NCBI GenBank assembly: GCA_022885665.1
Contig: JAGQDJ010000123.1
Location: 102,561-166,560 of the forward strand
Source: Triops longicaudatus
Taxonomy: Eukaryota; Arthropoda; Branchiopoda; Notostraca; Triopsidae
DNA length: 64,000 nt
Direction of reading: 5' to 3'
Shown: positions 39,401-51,387 of the stretch, piece by piece
Numbering within the stretch: the first letter of the stretch is position 1
Layout: the number at the start of each line of letters is the position of its first letter
Program-made: the position numbers and the translations under genes
The notes under the pieces: generated by a model
What the model was told of the DNA's origin: nothing
What the model saw: the letters and a program-made list of their open reading frames with translations, nothing else
Database searches by the model: none

Positions 39401-41308
39401 GAATAACAACCAAATTACCCTTTTGGGTGCCTCGTGTGTTTGTTCTCGTGTCTTCTGGTTCAGAATCTGCATAGCCCCAAGCAGGAAACGTGAAATCAAA
39501 AGTGACAACCAAGAAGAAAATGAAAATTACGAAAAACATGACCATAGGCAGTTGCTAAAGAAGTTTCACATGCTCGGAAACATTTGCATTCAAAAATAAA
39601 CCTAACAAACGTAAAGATGGACGTACGATACCACAGAAAATTCAACTATCACAAGATATCGGAGATGATGGCATAAATCTCTACTTTAGTGAGAAACATT
39701 GGAACTGAGTGCTGGAAATAAGATTATGTGCGACAGAAATACTAAATCAGGAGATACTACAAGGTGAACTTCGGTCATGGAAACATAAAACGTTACCTGA
39801 AGATGCATACTCCCCAGGGTGAACCCAATTACCTGCAAACACGAACAAAAACAAAGAAACTTAACTACACGGAAACTTAAAAACATTGCCAAAAGTGAAA
39901 CGCATGCTGTGAAATGCGCAAATTAATAATCTTACCGGTCGTGTCACCCATTTCTTCGCTATCAGCCTCTTGAAAGCTTAATTCTTGGTACAACGTGTTA
40001 TTAGACCGCTCTTCTCTAAAGATTTTCATTCAAACCATTTAAAATAAATTAAAGGGCTTTGTAATTCCATCTTTTACTTTCGTTTTAAGCTCTTGGCTTC
40101 GTTACTGACATTCAAATTCTGTTCGCAAGCTTCGTTGACCCATGCCGAACCTAGAAAATATTCTAGTTCAATGCTTGGAACTTTTAAATGTGCTTAACTG
40201 GCTTACGTAAAGGTGGACGCTCTTCTTCACCCGAAAATTCCAACTCAGTTTCGGTCTGAGTATGCTGAAAATTAATACATACAGTATATTACTAAGTTTT
40301 ACACTAAAAAGGAAAACCTACTGATAACTCGGAGCCTAGAGGAATCTTGCCATACAAAGAAGGCGTGGTCACGTGACCAAAATCGACACCCGAGGGCTGT
40401 GGGGAGGTGCCAATCTTCTGGTCACTAAAATCAGCCGAAGTGAAACCAAACGATAACGGACCGGACGACCTTTACGGACAACATGTACATTACAAAACTG
40501 ATATTTTTATTTTATTTTTTGAGCGTTTGTATTGGCGTACCGAATGGGTAAAGCAGCCACGGGTCGAGACAAACGCCCACCAGCCATGATGGAGGGAGCT
40601 CCGGGCATTTCCGTCCGATCTGTTCCTAAGAAGATCTTGGTACGTTCCACGTGGTCGACATGAGTTTTGAAAAGCTCGGTGTACCGCTCATGCAATTTTT
40701 GGTAATCGCGTTTCATTTCGCTCTCCTTGTCCTCCAAGCGCGAAACTAGGAAATGAGAAGATTTTTGTGAGTATTTTTTTCGTTACTGTGAGTTGTAAAG
40801 GGAAGAAATGAGACGCTACCATGGTCAGAAGCGTTTTTGGCCTTCAGTTCCAGCATTCGGACAATAGATTCCAAGCTTTCAACTTTGCTATACAGCGCTT
40901 TCCGTTCTTCCTCGACACCATCTTCCAGTTCTAACAACCGGGTTTCCGTGGACTTTCGGAGTTGTTTTTCTCTTTCGTACTGGGTGACAAGCTGTTCATT
41001 ATCTTCTCTCAGAAGCTCCAATTCGACTTCCTGCTCTTGGTTGCAAGTATAGGCCAAATCCAAAGATTCGAGAATGGCGACACACTGGGGCATTAATATC
41101 TAGTACACATGAGATGGACGGAAAACTGATCAGAAAAAGATATATATGAATTGGCTATGCCAACCTTCACTACGTCTTCGTCATATTTTTGTATCATACG
41201 GTGAAATTCTTGGTACAAGTTGCGGGCTAAGATCTGCACCTTCTCCGTCATCACAGCAGACGGCGACGAGGAATCCTCGTTAATCCCGTAGGCGTAGATG
41301 GTTTCCAT
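33408..41308 (-). CDS. MAPK8IP3: JNK-interacting protein 3/4 (Sunday driver) scaffold
   Basis: Transcript order: 41165-41308, 40820-41099, 40541-40745, 40322-40424, 40207-40264, 40078-40150, 39936-40015, 39797-39832, 39419-39466, 39222-39297, 38957-39164, 38502-38698, 37595-38168, 36763-36946, 36257-36472, 36061-36111, 35699-35755, 35466-35607, 35006-35394, 34833-34946, (34564-34581), 34239-34496, 33824-33916 and 33408-33577. This gives 1257 residues, or 1251 without the microexon. JIP3/4 joins kinesin-1 and dynein to JNK-pathway kinases and vesicles. The N-terminal RH1 helices and coiled coil contain EVELELLREDNEQLVTQYER. The RH2 region has KRFNRTEMARVLLERNQYKE and LQEAVRWTELLRASR. The C-terminal beta-propeller has PHHSIRCM, ESQVRQMAWTGDGVWIS, DVDVEPYVSKMLG and FLPYCSMAQAQLSFHGHRDA. 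The Thr/Ser-rich end (TTTTNTTTT) is lineage-specific. Confidence 0.95.
34564..34581 (-). CDS. Candidate 18-nt microexon of JIP3
   Basis: CTGGAAGGACATCCAGTG lies between an AG acceptor (CTCTGAAG) and a GTAATG donor. Its length is a multiple of three, and both neighbouring exons (34833-34946 and 34239-34496) join in phase with or without it. It would add six residues, encoding AGRTSS across the junction, to a propeller loop. It could be a neuronal-type microexon or chance. Confidence 0.4.
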
Positions 41309-41951
41309 GTTTTATCTCTTGTTTGTCACTACCAGTCTCGCCTCAGAGATGCAAATCACCAGATAAAACAAATTCCAGGGTAGGATGCTTGTGAAAGTTG
41401 TCCTAAAATAGGATTATAAGTTTTCGCGCCCACGATCTTATATTGTATTAATAAAAAATGAATTTTGATTTGCAAGCACACTCACGAGAGGTTTTTAGGG
41501 TCAAGTAAATTTGTATTATTCATCTGCAAGTCATTTTTGTTACCAGTGGGCCCAGACCGAGAAAACAAACCACGTAAGAGGGCTGACTCAAAATTGTACT
41601 GGAACGAACAGTACGGAATAGCACTATGGAACGTTTTGGGTATGGCTATTGACCCGCAATTTGTTCGAATCGATGCCGCATGCTGCACTAGTGTTGAACT
41701 CGAGCAGCTTTGAGTAACGTAGATCATATAAAACCAAAGAAGCACTTTTCGACTCAGTGCTGCTTTTATCGTACAGTGGAGCAGCTCATTAAGAATCGAA
41801 ATCTTTCTTTTAGATATCGATCATTAGAAAACGATTAATTGTAAATTATCGTGATACTATTTTTGGGAAAAATAATAACAAATAAGAGCATGAGTTGATC
41901 TTCAAAACACACGTGATCCTGCATTTCAATAAGCTGAACGCTTTTAAAGCT
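41309..41951. promoter_or_regulatory. JIP3/FANCA divergent promoter interval
   Basis: 643 bases separate the two opposed start codons. It must hold both 5'UTRs and promoters unless distant exons exist. ORFs on both strands at 41465-41745 overlap each other and have no recognisable similarity; I do not call them. Confidence 0.4.
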
Positions 41952-44900
41952 ATGAGTAAATCAAATAAACCTTTTCGTGCTTTGTTGGATGACTATGCTG
42001 CCAAATCATGTGGTATAGATGACATTGCAGTTGATTCTTCCAGTGAAGGGAGTTTCTCTCAGGTACTTAAATAAAAAAAGCCGTCAGTGTTAAATTCTGA
42101 GTTCTTTTTGTTTAGGCGTTAATTCAGGCTTTAACGAAGTACCAGGTTATCAATAAGCGTTCGGTTGACGAATCAAAAGCTTTCATAATTGGTCAAATTC
42201 GTTCTTTTGAACTGGAAGCACGGCGGAAACAATGCCCAATCCAAGATTACTTTACAGCAGCTTATTTACGTTGGTTTTCTTCGGTCGTTACGCATTCAAA
42301 CTATAAGAGTGACAGTAGTGCCTACTGTGCTCTTATGAACGTCTTGGAACTATTGCAAAATGAGCGGTTAATCAACCTTAAAACATGGCAGGATTCTGCA
42401 GTGAAGCATGCTATACCTTTACTACTCATTCACAAGCTTAGCAATGCTCAGCTGATGTCCTTTGACTCATACTTCGCCCAGTACATGCCATTTTAACATG
42501 TATGTCGAATTCCTTCGAGCTAATTTTCCTGTTTCTCTCATAGGAATGTGGAGAATCCTCAAATCTTAAAGTTCATTCTCAACGAGCTAACGGTTAGACA
42601 TGTTCCTAACCTGCCAAGGAGCATACCTGTACTCCAGATGTGCCTAACGACACTTATCTTTGCGAGTTTTAATACCCAGATCCCTACTAGACATTGCCGT
42701 TCCGTCGCCAACGAGATTCTCAGCAGAGTTGTTGCAAGAATTTGGGGCGAAACTTGGCGTACGAAAGATCCTGTTAGCTCGTTTGAGTGGCTAAGGGGAG
42801 AAAGTCTGGAAAGGGACTTGGAAATCCAGTATGCAAAGGAAAGTTTAGCCATTATGTGTTGTTCTGGTACTGGAGCGTCAACTCTAAAAGACGCCATAGC
42901 ACAGCAAGCAAAATGGACGTTTGCTGAAACTCCCGCTAACGTCGTCGCTTGTATACAGTCTGTAATATTTTTTTATATTACGGGAAAATTGTATTGGGAA
43001 GAATCATGTTTATTTAATATTTTAGCTGTTAAAACAACTGACTCCACAAGAAGTTGTTAGTGTCTTGCAGAATGTCTTAGGAAGGGAAAATATCCATTGG
43101 AGATCCTTGCTTAGTATTATCTCAACATGTTTAGTCAGCCACACGCAAATCCTAACCAGTCTTCAAGGTAAGTTACTTGCAAACAAGTCGTGATAATGTC
43201 TGAGTAACGGTTTCTTTTTTCATTTCTCCATTAGTGAAATTTAGCGTACATATATTTCTTCAAGTTAAAGACTCATTGTGTTACCTTTTCTTTACTATTT
43301 TGAAATAGAAGAAACAAGTGTATCTTTGTTTCTAGTCACTTTTGTTATTTTTATTTTATTCGGGTATTTGTTTTCTCTTTAACTTGGTTTGTGTTAATCT
43401 TAGGTTCCATTTTATTGAATGATGTAGTGTTCTCAGATGGTTTTATTCGTTCCTTACAATTAATTATTTTTACATGTATTTTTTTATTGTTCTTATTCTC
43501 TAAATCTTTAGGGCTCGTGAATGATTTTGTGAAAAGTGGTGTAGATGGCGAGAATGAGCGTTTGGTCCACTCTTTCGTGCTCGTAAGACAAGCAGGTCAA
43601 GAAAGTCATTACAGTTTTCCGTCTTATAAGCGGTGGTTTGGTTCCATGTTTGGTGAAGCGAGCAAAACGGTTTGCAAATCTGCGCCCACCTTCAGGAATT
43701 TGATAAAAGCCATGACGAGTTTGGTCCCGTGGGAACCTCAAGAAATGTTAACCTTCTACGTCTGTAACCCACCTGCGGCGCCTAAGGAATGCCGCGAAGA
43801 ATTGAGCGACTATTTAAATTTGGTCCGCACTCGACTTGCCGATCTGGGTGTTGATCTTCGCAGTGGCCGCGAGTCAGATGTAGTATGTCTTTCTTTCATT
43901 GTATCTTTATTTGTTTCTCTTGTTGTCCTTCGTAGCCAGTAATTATCTAATTAAGTCTTGATTCTGTTTTAATTTGTGTGTATGTATTTTTACTCATGAA
44001 GAAGTATTCAATTTGAAATTTGGACTTCAGGTGAATTTTTCGCGTAATTAATTTGCAATCTTCATTTATCCCTAAATGCTGATCTTTTAGGGAATGGCAG
44101 CAGTAAAACGAGAAGTGGTGACTGCTATTGCTGCATACCAGAAAACGAAACGAATACCTGCTAACGTGTTGGAAATGAGTTTCTTTCGGAAAGCTTATTT
44201 TATTGATCAATTTCTGCGCATTTTGCTTCAACCGAGGTAATCAAGATGCTTAACGTCGAAGAAACGCTGCTTTCAGTAAGTGTAATTGTTGTGTAGGATG
44301 GTATTTCCAGATTGTGATGCGAAAATGTGCTTGGAGTTCATAGAAGCTCTGAAAACGGCTGGAAAAGTGCCCCAAAACTTATATGACGAATATATCCAAA
44401 CGTCGAACGACCAAAAAGGTGAGTATGCTTTCTGTCCAAAATCGCTGAGTAAAACTATATTTTTACATGACAAACATGAGTTTAGATTGTTTCTTTCTTT
44501 TTTTTTTTAATATATGAATTAACAAAGTTTTCTTTCTCTCCTTTAATGTAGTTTTGGTCGAAGACGTAATGGAAATCGACGGCGATATCGAAACTGACAT
44601 TGAAAAGGACTTGCTGTCGGTTATCGTGCGGTTGAAAGAAAGCTTGTCTCACAGTCCAAGTCCGGAAAATAAAATTTTGGAGCTTTCGAGATCGTTAGAG
44701 ATCAAATTGGAGAGTTTGGTGGGAAAAGATGCTGAAGGTAGCAGCCAGAACGTCCGTTTAGCTGTAGATATAGACAACTGTGTTCTGAAAACGTGGCCAG
44801 TCGACAAAGTTAGCTAAATAGTGAAAAACTCTTGTTTGTGCAAGGAACTGAGTTGTATTTGATCAAAATAATTTTCTTCAGGTTGTGGAAGCTGTAGTAA

Positions 44901-47900
44901 AACTCTTCCTGTCCTGGTCAGAAGCCGATTCAGCTGCGACGCGGGCGATGATAAGTTTTGTGGGGAGTCTAAAAGCGTTCGGCAACGTTCAGAAAGCGCT
45001 GTATCATGATTTACGCGAAACTTTTATGAAAAAAGAGGCTGGGACGAATATAAGAATACTCGCGAAGTGGCTTTTCGTATTGGAACTCAAAAAGCACGTT
45101 CTGTTACCCGTTAAAACGCTCAGCTCAAACTCTATGTCCTTTGCCTCGTATTTGCTTGAAAAATTTCGACTTCGCACTTCAGCTGAAATGGAGTTCTTTT
45201 TCAAGTAAAAGTTGCCGACATTCGAAAAAAAGAACTGATTGAAATTTTGAAACAGATTGGCTAGATTTGTTTTCCAAGAGTGGGAAGCTACACTCACCAA
45301 TGTTTATTTTGGAGAAGATAGCTCTCTTAGTCGCATATGGAAGAAATATTCGTGGATACAAAGCCGTTTGTGCTTTTCTATGCAGCGAGTTGACGAAAAG
45401 TGGAGCCAAGGGTTGCCTTCTTTCGATTCATCCGCTTACGATTCACTAAACAAAGTGAGAACTCGAGTGTACTCGGATTATTTTTTTCTCTTAAGTTTTA
45501 CTGTAATCTATTTTAGTAACTGTTGGCAGCTACCGTTATTCTCTACTTTTTGTTTACTAAAGCATACTAATTACAACTAAAGCTATTAAGTTTTGTAACG
45601 TGTTTACAAATATTTAATAAAAGAACATTAGAAAACCTAAATTGCCCAAAAACGTGGAGAGACTCACAAGTTTGTTGGAAGATGTAACTTCGAAGGGGGA
45701 TTTTTTTCTAATTTTTGTTATAATAAGGAATTTTGATATAGGTTTTCATGTCAGAAACCACCCAAACCTCGTTAAAAGGTTTTGAGTATAGATGTTTGAA
45801 ATAAAACTTATTCTCAAAATTTGTTTACTAGTCTCAAACCTGTGGAATACAGTCTCATACTTTTGCAAAAGTGAAAGAGAAAACGCAAGTTTTCAAGCGT
45901 ATTAAACTTGTCGTGCTTAGTTCCGAATTTATAATTATTTTAATTTGTTTCCATAGCTGACTCTTAGTGAGTGGCTCGCAATGGAAATGGGCGTAGCTCC
46001 GTGTAACGACTTATTGAAACCTACCGAGCGGCAACTGTACTTACACCAGTACTTTATTTCCAACTTTAGTGATGCGGAAAATATAGTAAGTTAAAGAAAA
46101 CGACTGTATGTCATTTTATTTAGTTTATGTATTGCTTGCTCCCATTTCAGGGTGATATTTATCTTCGGAAGGAAGATTCCTGGGTACTGGAACAGTCAAG
46201 TCCGGATTTGCAACCTGTTCTGGTACTTTTCCATCATATTGTGATGCAAAAGCTCCAGCTATTTATAAAAGCAAGCTCGGATTCAACTTGCGGTGTGCAG
46301 GATAATAGTCAAGCGTTTATTATGCTGTTGCAGCTCGTACTTAACCGTCCATTCCCGGACAATAAGACGGCGTGGCTGCCGGAGTACTGGCTTTCTTTTC
46401 ATAGGCAGCGAACGTATCGAGTAAAAAAGAAAATCTAACCTATTAATGGAGCTATAAAATTTACTTAATTCTTATTAAGCATTTTCCTTCCGAAGTCATC
46501 GATACGGTCATCTGGAGCATAGTAGAATGGTTACCGCCCCAACTGCTGCTCTGCAACAGCTTGAAAAAGACCACGCCCTTAGAACGATCTCTGGAAGCTT
46601 TGTCTGAACTTGTGTGCGAACACTGGAAAGATAATTTAAGCCGGGATGCGTTTTTGCCTCTGAATATCGTTGTTCATTTGGCTCTTGGTTTCGAAGAAAC
46701 GGGCCTCTTGGATCCGCAGTCAGATCGCTCAGTGATGCAGAAATTCATTGAACGGACTAGACCGTTCAAAGCTGCCTTTCAAGTAACTAAACTTCTGGTT
46801 TCGCACTTTGATGTAATTCTGTATGCAGGACTGATCTGGACAAATTCAAAGCGTGTAGATGCTCAATTCAGCGTTTTTCGAAAACTACAGCTTTTTGTTG
46901 ATTCAGTTCATTTCTTAACATTCTTGTAAAGTCAATTCAGTTTATTTCGAGGCTTTAAAGATCAAATCACAGTGGAGATACAGTGTTTGCCGACAACGAA
47001 TTTAGTGTAACGCGATTTCGGTATATTGCTTAAAGCGATCAAATGGTGATGTCGCTCCGAAACAGATCTTTGAATGAATCTACCTCGTTAGCTTCAATTT
47101 TGTTTTAGTTCTAATTCGCTTTGCTTATTCCACCTTTATTGATTATCGTAGGTACATTCCGAACGCTTATCCCACTTATTGAAGCACATAATCAGTTGGG
47201 AGAGTCTTTTCGCCCATTGCCAAATCACGTGGCAGTTATGGTCCTTAAACCAAAGCAATTTGATCGTCACTAACAGCGACGCAGCCTTAAACCGAAGTTT
47301 AGTTCTATCCGTCCTAATCCATATTACTGTGCAAGTCTTCCAAGGAGCAGTTGACTTGACTAGCTTGATCGCTGCAACAAAAGGTAAATCAAGCTAATCC
47401 GAAATCAAATACTCAAGTAAGAAAAATAAGCTTTTGACTCTGTCATCGGCCTCTTGTGTTTTCCGACTTTTTATTTCGTGTTCCCTCTTTCTATTTATTT
47501 CTTTTCTAGTTTTCAACTGTTTCAAGTGTTTTCGTTCTTCCTTTTGTGTTATATTTTTACACATAATTATATACTTTCGTGGATCGTTTTTTGTATTTTC
47601 TTAGCTGTCCCTTCTTACGGGTTTTATCGATTTTTTTCCCAAAAAATTTGCTAAGAAACAATTTTACTTTTTTCATCAGAAGCCAACAAGATCGGAGTTA
47701 TTTCCGAGCGGCTTTTGAAAGCCTTTATGGCTTGTCCCACTGTGATAGAAGCGTTTGATCCTCGATTCTGGAAATCGAGTCGACTCGGAGCAGAAATTCC
47801 TTCTGTGATTTTTGAATTGCTGCCTTATACTTCACTTTTTATCCTCGTGAGTATGTCAGAGGCACAGCTAACGCGTAAAACTCAACTACCTGGCTCGCCG

Positions 47901-48155
47901 CTCCTCCCTTTTCTCGAAGCCCTGCTTTTGGTGTATGCCGCTTGGACGCGGCAAAGTAGCGAATTATTCCAAGAAGCTGAAAAGCATAGCAAAAGCCAGG
48001 CTTGGCTCGTGGCTGACTACCGCATGCTGGGCATGTTAAGAAAAAACGTAGTTAAGTTTCTCAAGGAGGTGTGTCCTAGGCCCGATTCGTTTCAGATGAA
48101 CAAAGAAGTCATTGCCATGTTAGACGACGAATTGAAAAGCTTTTTCAAGCCTTGA
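41952..48155 (+). CDS. FANCA: Fanconi anaemia group A protein homologue
   Basis: Exons 41952-42062, 42116-42480, 42544-42961, 43026-43167, 43512-43882, 44091-44236, 44297-44418, 44552-44808, 44882-45204, 45256-45454, 45957-46085, 46151-46420, 46480-46782, 47152-47383 and 47680-48155; 1287 residues, all phases close. FANCA is a subunit of the nuclear Fanconi core complex that drives FANCD2-FANCI ubiquitination in interstrand-crosslink repair. The protein is an all-helical repeat with few motifs. Recognition rests on aligned stretches: SLVPWEPQEMLTFYVCNPP, LNLVRTRLADL, FIEALKTAGKVPQNLYDEY, the LTLSEWLAMEM block and the C-terminal LLLVYAAWTRQ-SKSQAWL helices. It is somewhat shorter than the human protein, with N-terminal divergence. 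The start is the first ATG of the open exon. Confidence 0.88.
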
Positions 48156-48217
48156 AGAAGGAAATCCAGATATACATTCGGTCTAGATCATTCCGGCTGA
48201 AGGCTACAAAATGTGTA

Positions 48218-48223
48218 TTTATT
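48218..48223 (-). terminator. Poly(A) signal, SUDS3
   Basis: TTTATT on the plus strand gives AATAAA on the minus strand, 58 bases past the SUDS3 stop and only 63 bases past the FANCA stop. The two convergent transcripts therefore probably overlap at their 3' ends. No canonical plus-strand AATAAA is seen for FANCA nearby; an AATACA variant lies at about 48261. Confidence 0.5.
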
Positions 48224-48280
48224 TATCATCATGTTATTTATGTGCAACAGCAAGGTCATTGAATACAGACAACAAAGAAA

Positions 48281-49629
48281 CTAGGCAGCTTTTCGTCGAA
48301 TGGCAAATTTCCCCTTTGAAAGCTGCCACACATAGATTTTCACTTTGCTGTTATCTGCCAAGTTGCGGACGGAAACCTAAGAAATGAAAAAATTTTCTAT
48401 TTTCTTGTGTTTTGTCTGACTTAATACATACCACTTCACTGCTAATGGCCGTAATCACGCCACTGAAACGAGATTTCTTGCTCTCGACAACGACGGTTTG
48501 ACCGCGATGGAACCACCGACGCTCGAAGAAGAGTTTTCCGTCCTCGACACGGGCTACAGCATCTCCGTTTCCTCCCTAAATTTTAACACGATTTTCTTAC
48601 GAAATTTCATATAAAAGAAAATAATTAATAATTGAAATTACGCCATAGTCGCTTCCAGGAGACGGCGAACTGGAATGGGAGGGGCTACGGCGCCCAGCGT
48701 TGCTGGCAGGAGTCGTGTTCACAACAGGGGGCGCAGGTTTGCCTCGGCTGATGGTTCGCAAATCTTCGCTGATCTCCGATTCGTCCAGCAAGAGATTCAA
48801 TTGATTGGGGGAATTTTTACGTCGTTTCTCAGGTACTGGCGCCGGATCGTTCGGTCTACGCCGAAGTTTACGGGTCGTTACCGGTTTGATTTCTGTCGAA
48901 TCTCCCGTAAGTTCCATACCATGACGCTCGGCTTCGACAATTCGCTTCTTTTCTTCATATTCTTGGATTAAATTCTCGCGAAGCTCGACTTTCTTTTCCT
49001 CGAACTCCCTCGCGGCCGCTCGCTTTTCGCGTATGTAGTCTTGTTCAGCGCGTTCTATTTCGTACTCTTTCCAAATTTCATTGAGCAACAATCTGAAGTT
49101 AAGCAAGAAAAAGTAGTAAATCCCGAGAAGTAAAAGCACAAATAAATAAAGATGCTAATTTAAAGTCAAATATGAGTTTTACCTATCGCGGTACATGTTT
49201 TCAAGCTTCTTAAGCTTACGGGAATATTCTGGATGAATTCCTTCATCGAGTTGCTCTAACTGCTTCTTAAGGTAAGCTAACTTATCCCGGTACATCCTTA
49301 AAAAAGATAACAGATTAAATACAAATAAATAAATGCGACAGTTTCTAGCCGTATTTGTTTACAACTTACTGTTCTCTAATTTCAGTGAATTCATCCACAG
49401 GCTTGGGCTGATCATTCTCACTAGCATCTTCGGTATCTAGCAGAAAAGGAGTTTCAATTTAGAGCCATGGAATTCTTTCTAACTGGAAGTCACAAATTTT
49501 AAAAGTTAACTCACCTTCATCGCTGTTCCTGGCGTTTCTAGACGCTTGCTTTATTACGGCCAAATCTTCTTCTATTGATTGGTAGTACGAGGATTGCTCC
49601 GCTGCGAGAGACTTATAGGGATAGGGCAT
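48281..49629 (-). CDS. SUDS3: SDS3 subunit of the Sin3-HDAC corepressor complex
   Basis: Exons in transcript order: 49515-49629, 49370-49436, 49183-49296, 48642-49092, 48432-48575 and 48281-48376; 328 residues, the usual size. SDS3 is a coiled-coil structural subunit of the nuclear Sin3/HDAC1-2 corepressor. The signature runs through the coiled coil (MYRDKLAYLKKQLEQLDEG, YIREKRAAAREFEEKKVELR) into MELTGDSTEIKP and TRKLRRRPNDPAPVPEKRRK, then QLNLLLDESEISEDLRT. The C-terminal domain has FFERRWFHRGQ and VSVRNLADNSKVKIYVWQL. An in-frame ATG 30 bases upstream (49659) would add ten residues; I prefer the second ATG because the first lies in an AT-rich leader. Confidence 0.94.
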
Positions 49630-49885
49630 TTTTATTATTTTATAATTAATTCCTCTCAAACTGTAACATAACTTTTTTGCATTGTTTACTTTAGCTTCCC
49701 AGTATTTCTCTGTAGTAGGATGTACCTTGCTTGTGGTTACTTGGCGCTAGTCGCTTCACGGTAGAGTAGAGTAGATGCTGCCACCTAAACGCCAAAACTG
49801 TCAAGCTAAGCAAACATTTGGCTCGCTTGTCTTGACCAAGCCAACTCGTGTTTTCAACAGACACAGATTTAGAGTACTTGTTACG

Positions 49886-50062
49886 CAGTGGCGTCGTGCA
49901 CTTAAAAAATTTGGGGGTGCCTGATTTTGCATTTCTTGTAAAAAGGTGGTACTTTTTTTCAGGTTTACAAATTTTGAAAAAGGGGGATACCTTTTTTCTC
50001 AGGATGGCAAAAATTTTGGGGGTGCCCGGGCACCCCGGGCCCCTTATGGCACGACGCCACTG
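49886..50062 (+). mobile_element. hAT-type MITE, copy 2
   Basis: 177 bp, CAGTGGCGTCGTGC to GCACGACGCCACTG, flanked by a perfect 8-bp duplication TTGTTACG (49878-49885 and 50063-50070). It is the same length as copy 1 and nearly identical to it in the opposite orientation. It lies about 250 bases upstream of the SUDS3 start codon. Confidence 0.92.
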
Positions 50063-50194
50063 TTGTTACGGGTCCATATAATATAGATGTGAGGGAAACA
50101 TGACTATTATTGCGTATTCCCGTTTGCTCTTAAACAAGATAACTAGCTTTAACTGTCAGTAAAATTCACATTATTCAATTTCCGTAACACTGAA

Positions 50195-50383
50195 CAGTGG
50201 CGTCGTGCACTTCAAAAATTTGGAGGGGCTCGATTTTGCATTTCTCTTAATAAAAGAGTTAATGAGTTATAAAGGAGTTTTAAATGATACCTTTTTTTTT
50301 CAGGATGGCAATTTCTTTTTTTTTTTTTTTTTTTGGGGGGGGGGGTCCGGGCCTCCCCGGCCCCATAAGGCACGACGCCTCTG
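50195..50383 (+). mobile_element. hAT-type MITE, copy 3 (second subfamily)
   Basis: 189 bp, starting CAGTGGCGTCGTGC and ending GCACGACGCCTCTG, with the 8-bp duplication ACACTGAA (50187-50194 and 50384-50391). It differs from copies 1 and 2 by CCTCTG at the right end and by an insert with GAGTTAATGAGTTATAAAG. The right half carries long T and G runs. Confidence 0.9.
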
Positions 50384-51208
50384 ACACTGAACAAAAAGAC
50401 ACAGTAATAATAAATGAATAGGACGCTTGAATTGACAAATTTTCCGAAACTGTCATCCTGTAAAATAATCGTGACCACGTTTGAGTCACTATAATCGTAT
50501 ATTCCCACCAACTCCGAGAACAAGGCTAGCATGTTTGGCGGCATGTTAAGGTATGGCGACTGTTCTTTTACTAACTGACGATTTTGCGTGTTTCGGACAT
50601 TTGTTTAGCACAGCGCTCAGTTACAGTGCATCGCATTCATTCATTGCTAACTGAGGTCAGGATAAGGTCGGACTGGATAATATTTCTCTTGAAAATGGCA
50701 AAATTTTTATTATTATTATTATTATTTTCATTTAAGCTCTCTCATGCTCATGGAATCTACGCTAAGTAAATAATGGTGGAATTACTTGGCTGACGCATTT
50801 CCAAGAGTGCAAAATGTACATCTATTCCTCTTGCATGACTAACCATGTGTGTAGCACAGACTGGTTTTCTTAGAATTAGGTCAGCATTTGTTGACACCTA
50901 GCCAAATACCGGTATTTTCAATGTTTTTGCGAATTTCTTTATTTATCTTCTAACTGTTATTATAGCGAATTTGTCACTGAAATGAAAAACGAATGTGTCC
51001 ATATTTTTTTTTCGGGTGAGTAAAAGTCGTAGAATTCAAGCTTTCCACCGTCTTTCTCAAAACTAGTAGGCTAGGCTAATTTTCCGATAGTATCTATTAA
51101 TCCACCCAAACAGCAACAATTCTGTTCCAAGGTAGCCATTTTCTTGCTCGAACATTCTAGAGAAAGATAACGTTAGCGCCTATAGTTTTCAGTACATTTC
51201 GGCAATAT

Positions 51209-51379
51209 CAGTGGCGTCGTGCACTTCAAAAATTTTTTGGGGGGGGCCCGATTTTGCATTTCTTTTAATAAAAGAGTTAATGAGTTATAAATGAGTTTTA
51301 AATGATACCTTTTTTTTCAGGATGGGAAAAATTTTGGGGGGGCCTGGTCCCCCCGGCCCCATATGGCACGACGCCTCTG
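51209..51379 (+). mobile_element. hAT-type MITE, copy 4 (second subfamily)
   Basis: 171 bp with the same ends as copy 3 and a perfect 8-bp duplication GGCAATAT (51201-51208 and 51380-51387). It shares the GAGTTAATGAGTTATAAA segment with copy 3, so the two form one subfamily. Confidence 0.9.
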
Positions 51380-51387
51380 GGCAATAT

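Noticed and set aside
41465..41745. Overlapping ORFs on both strands in the JIP3/FANCA promoter interval
   Set aside because: Each is the complement of the other with no family signature; more likely regulatory or leader sequence.
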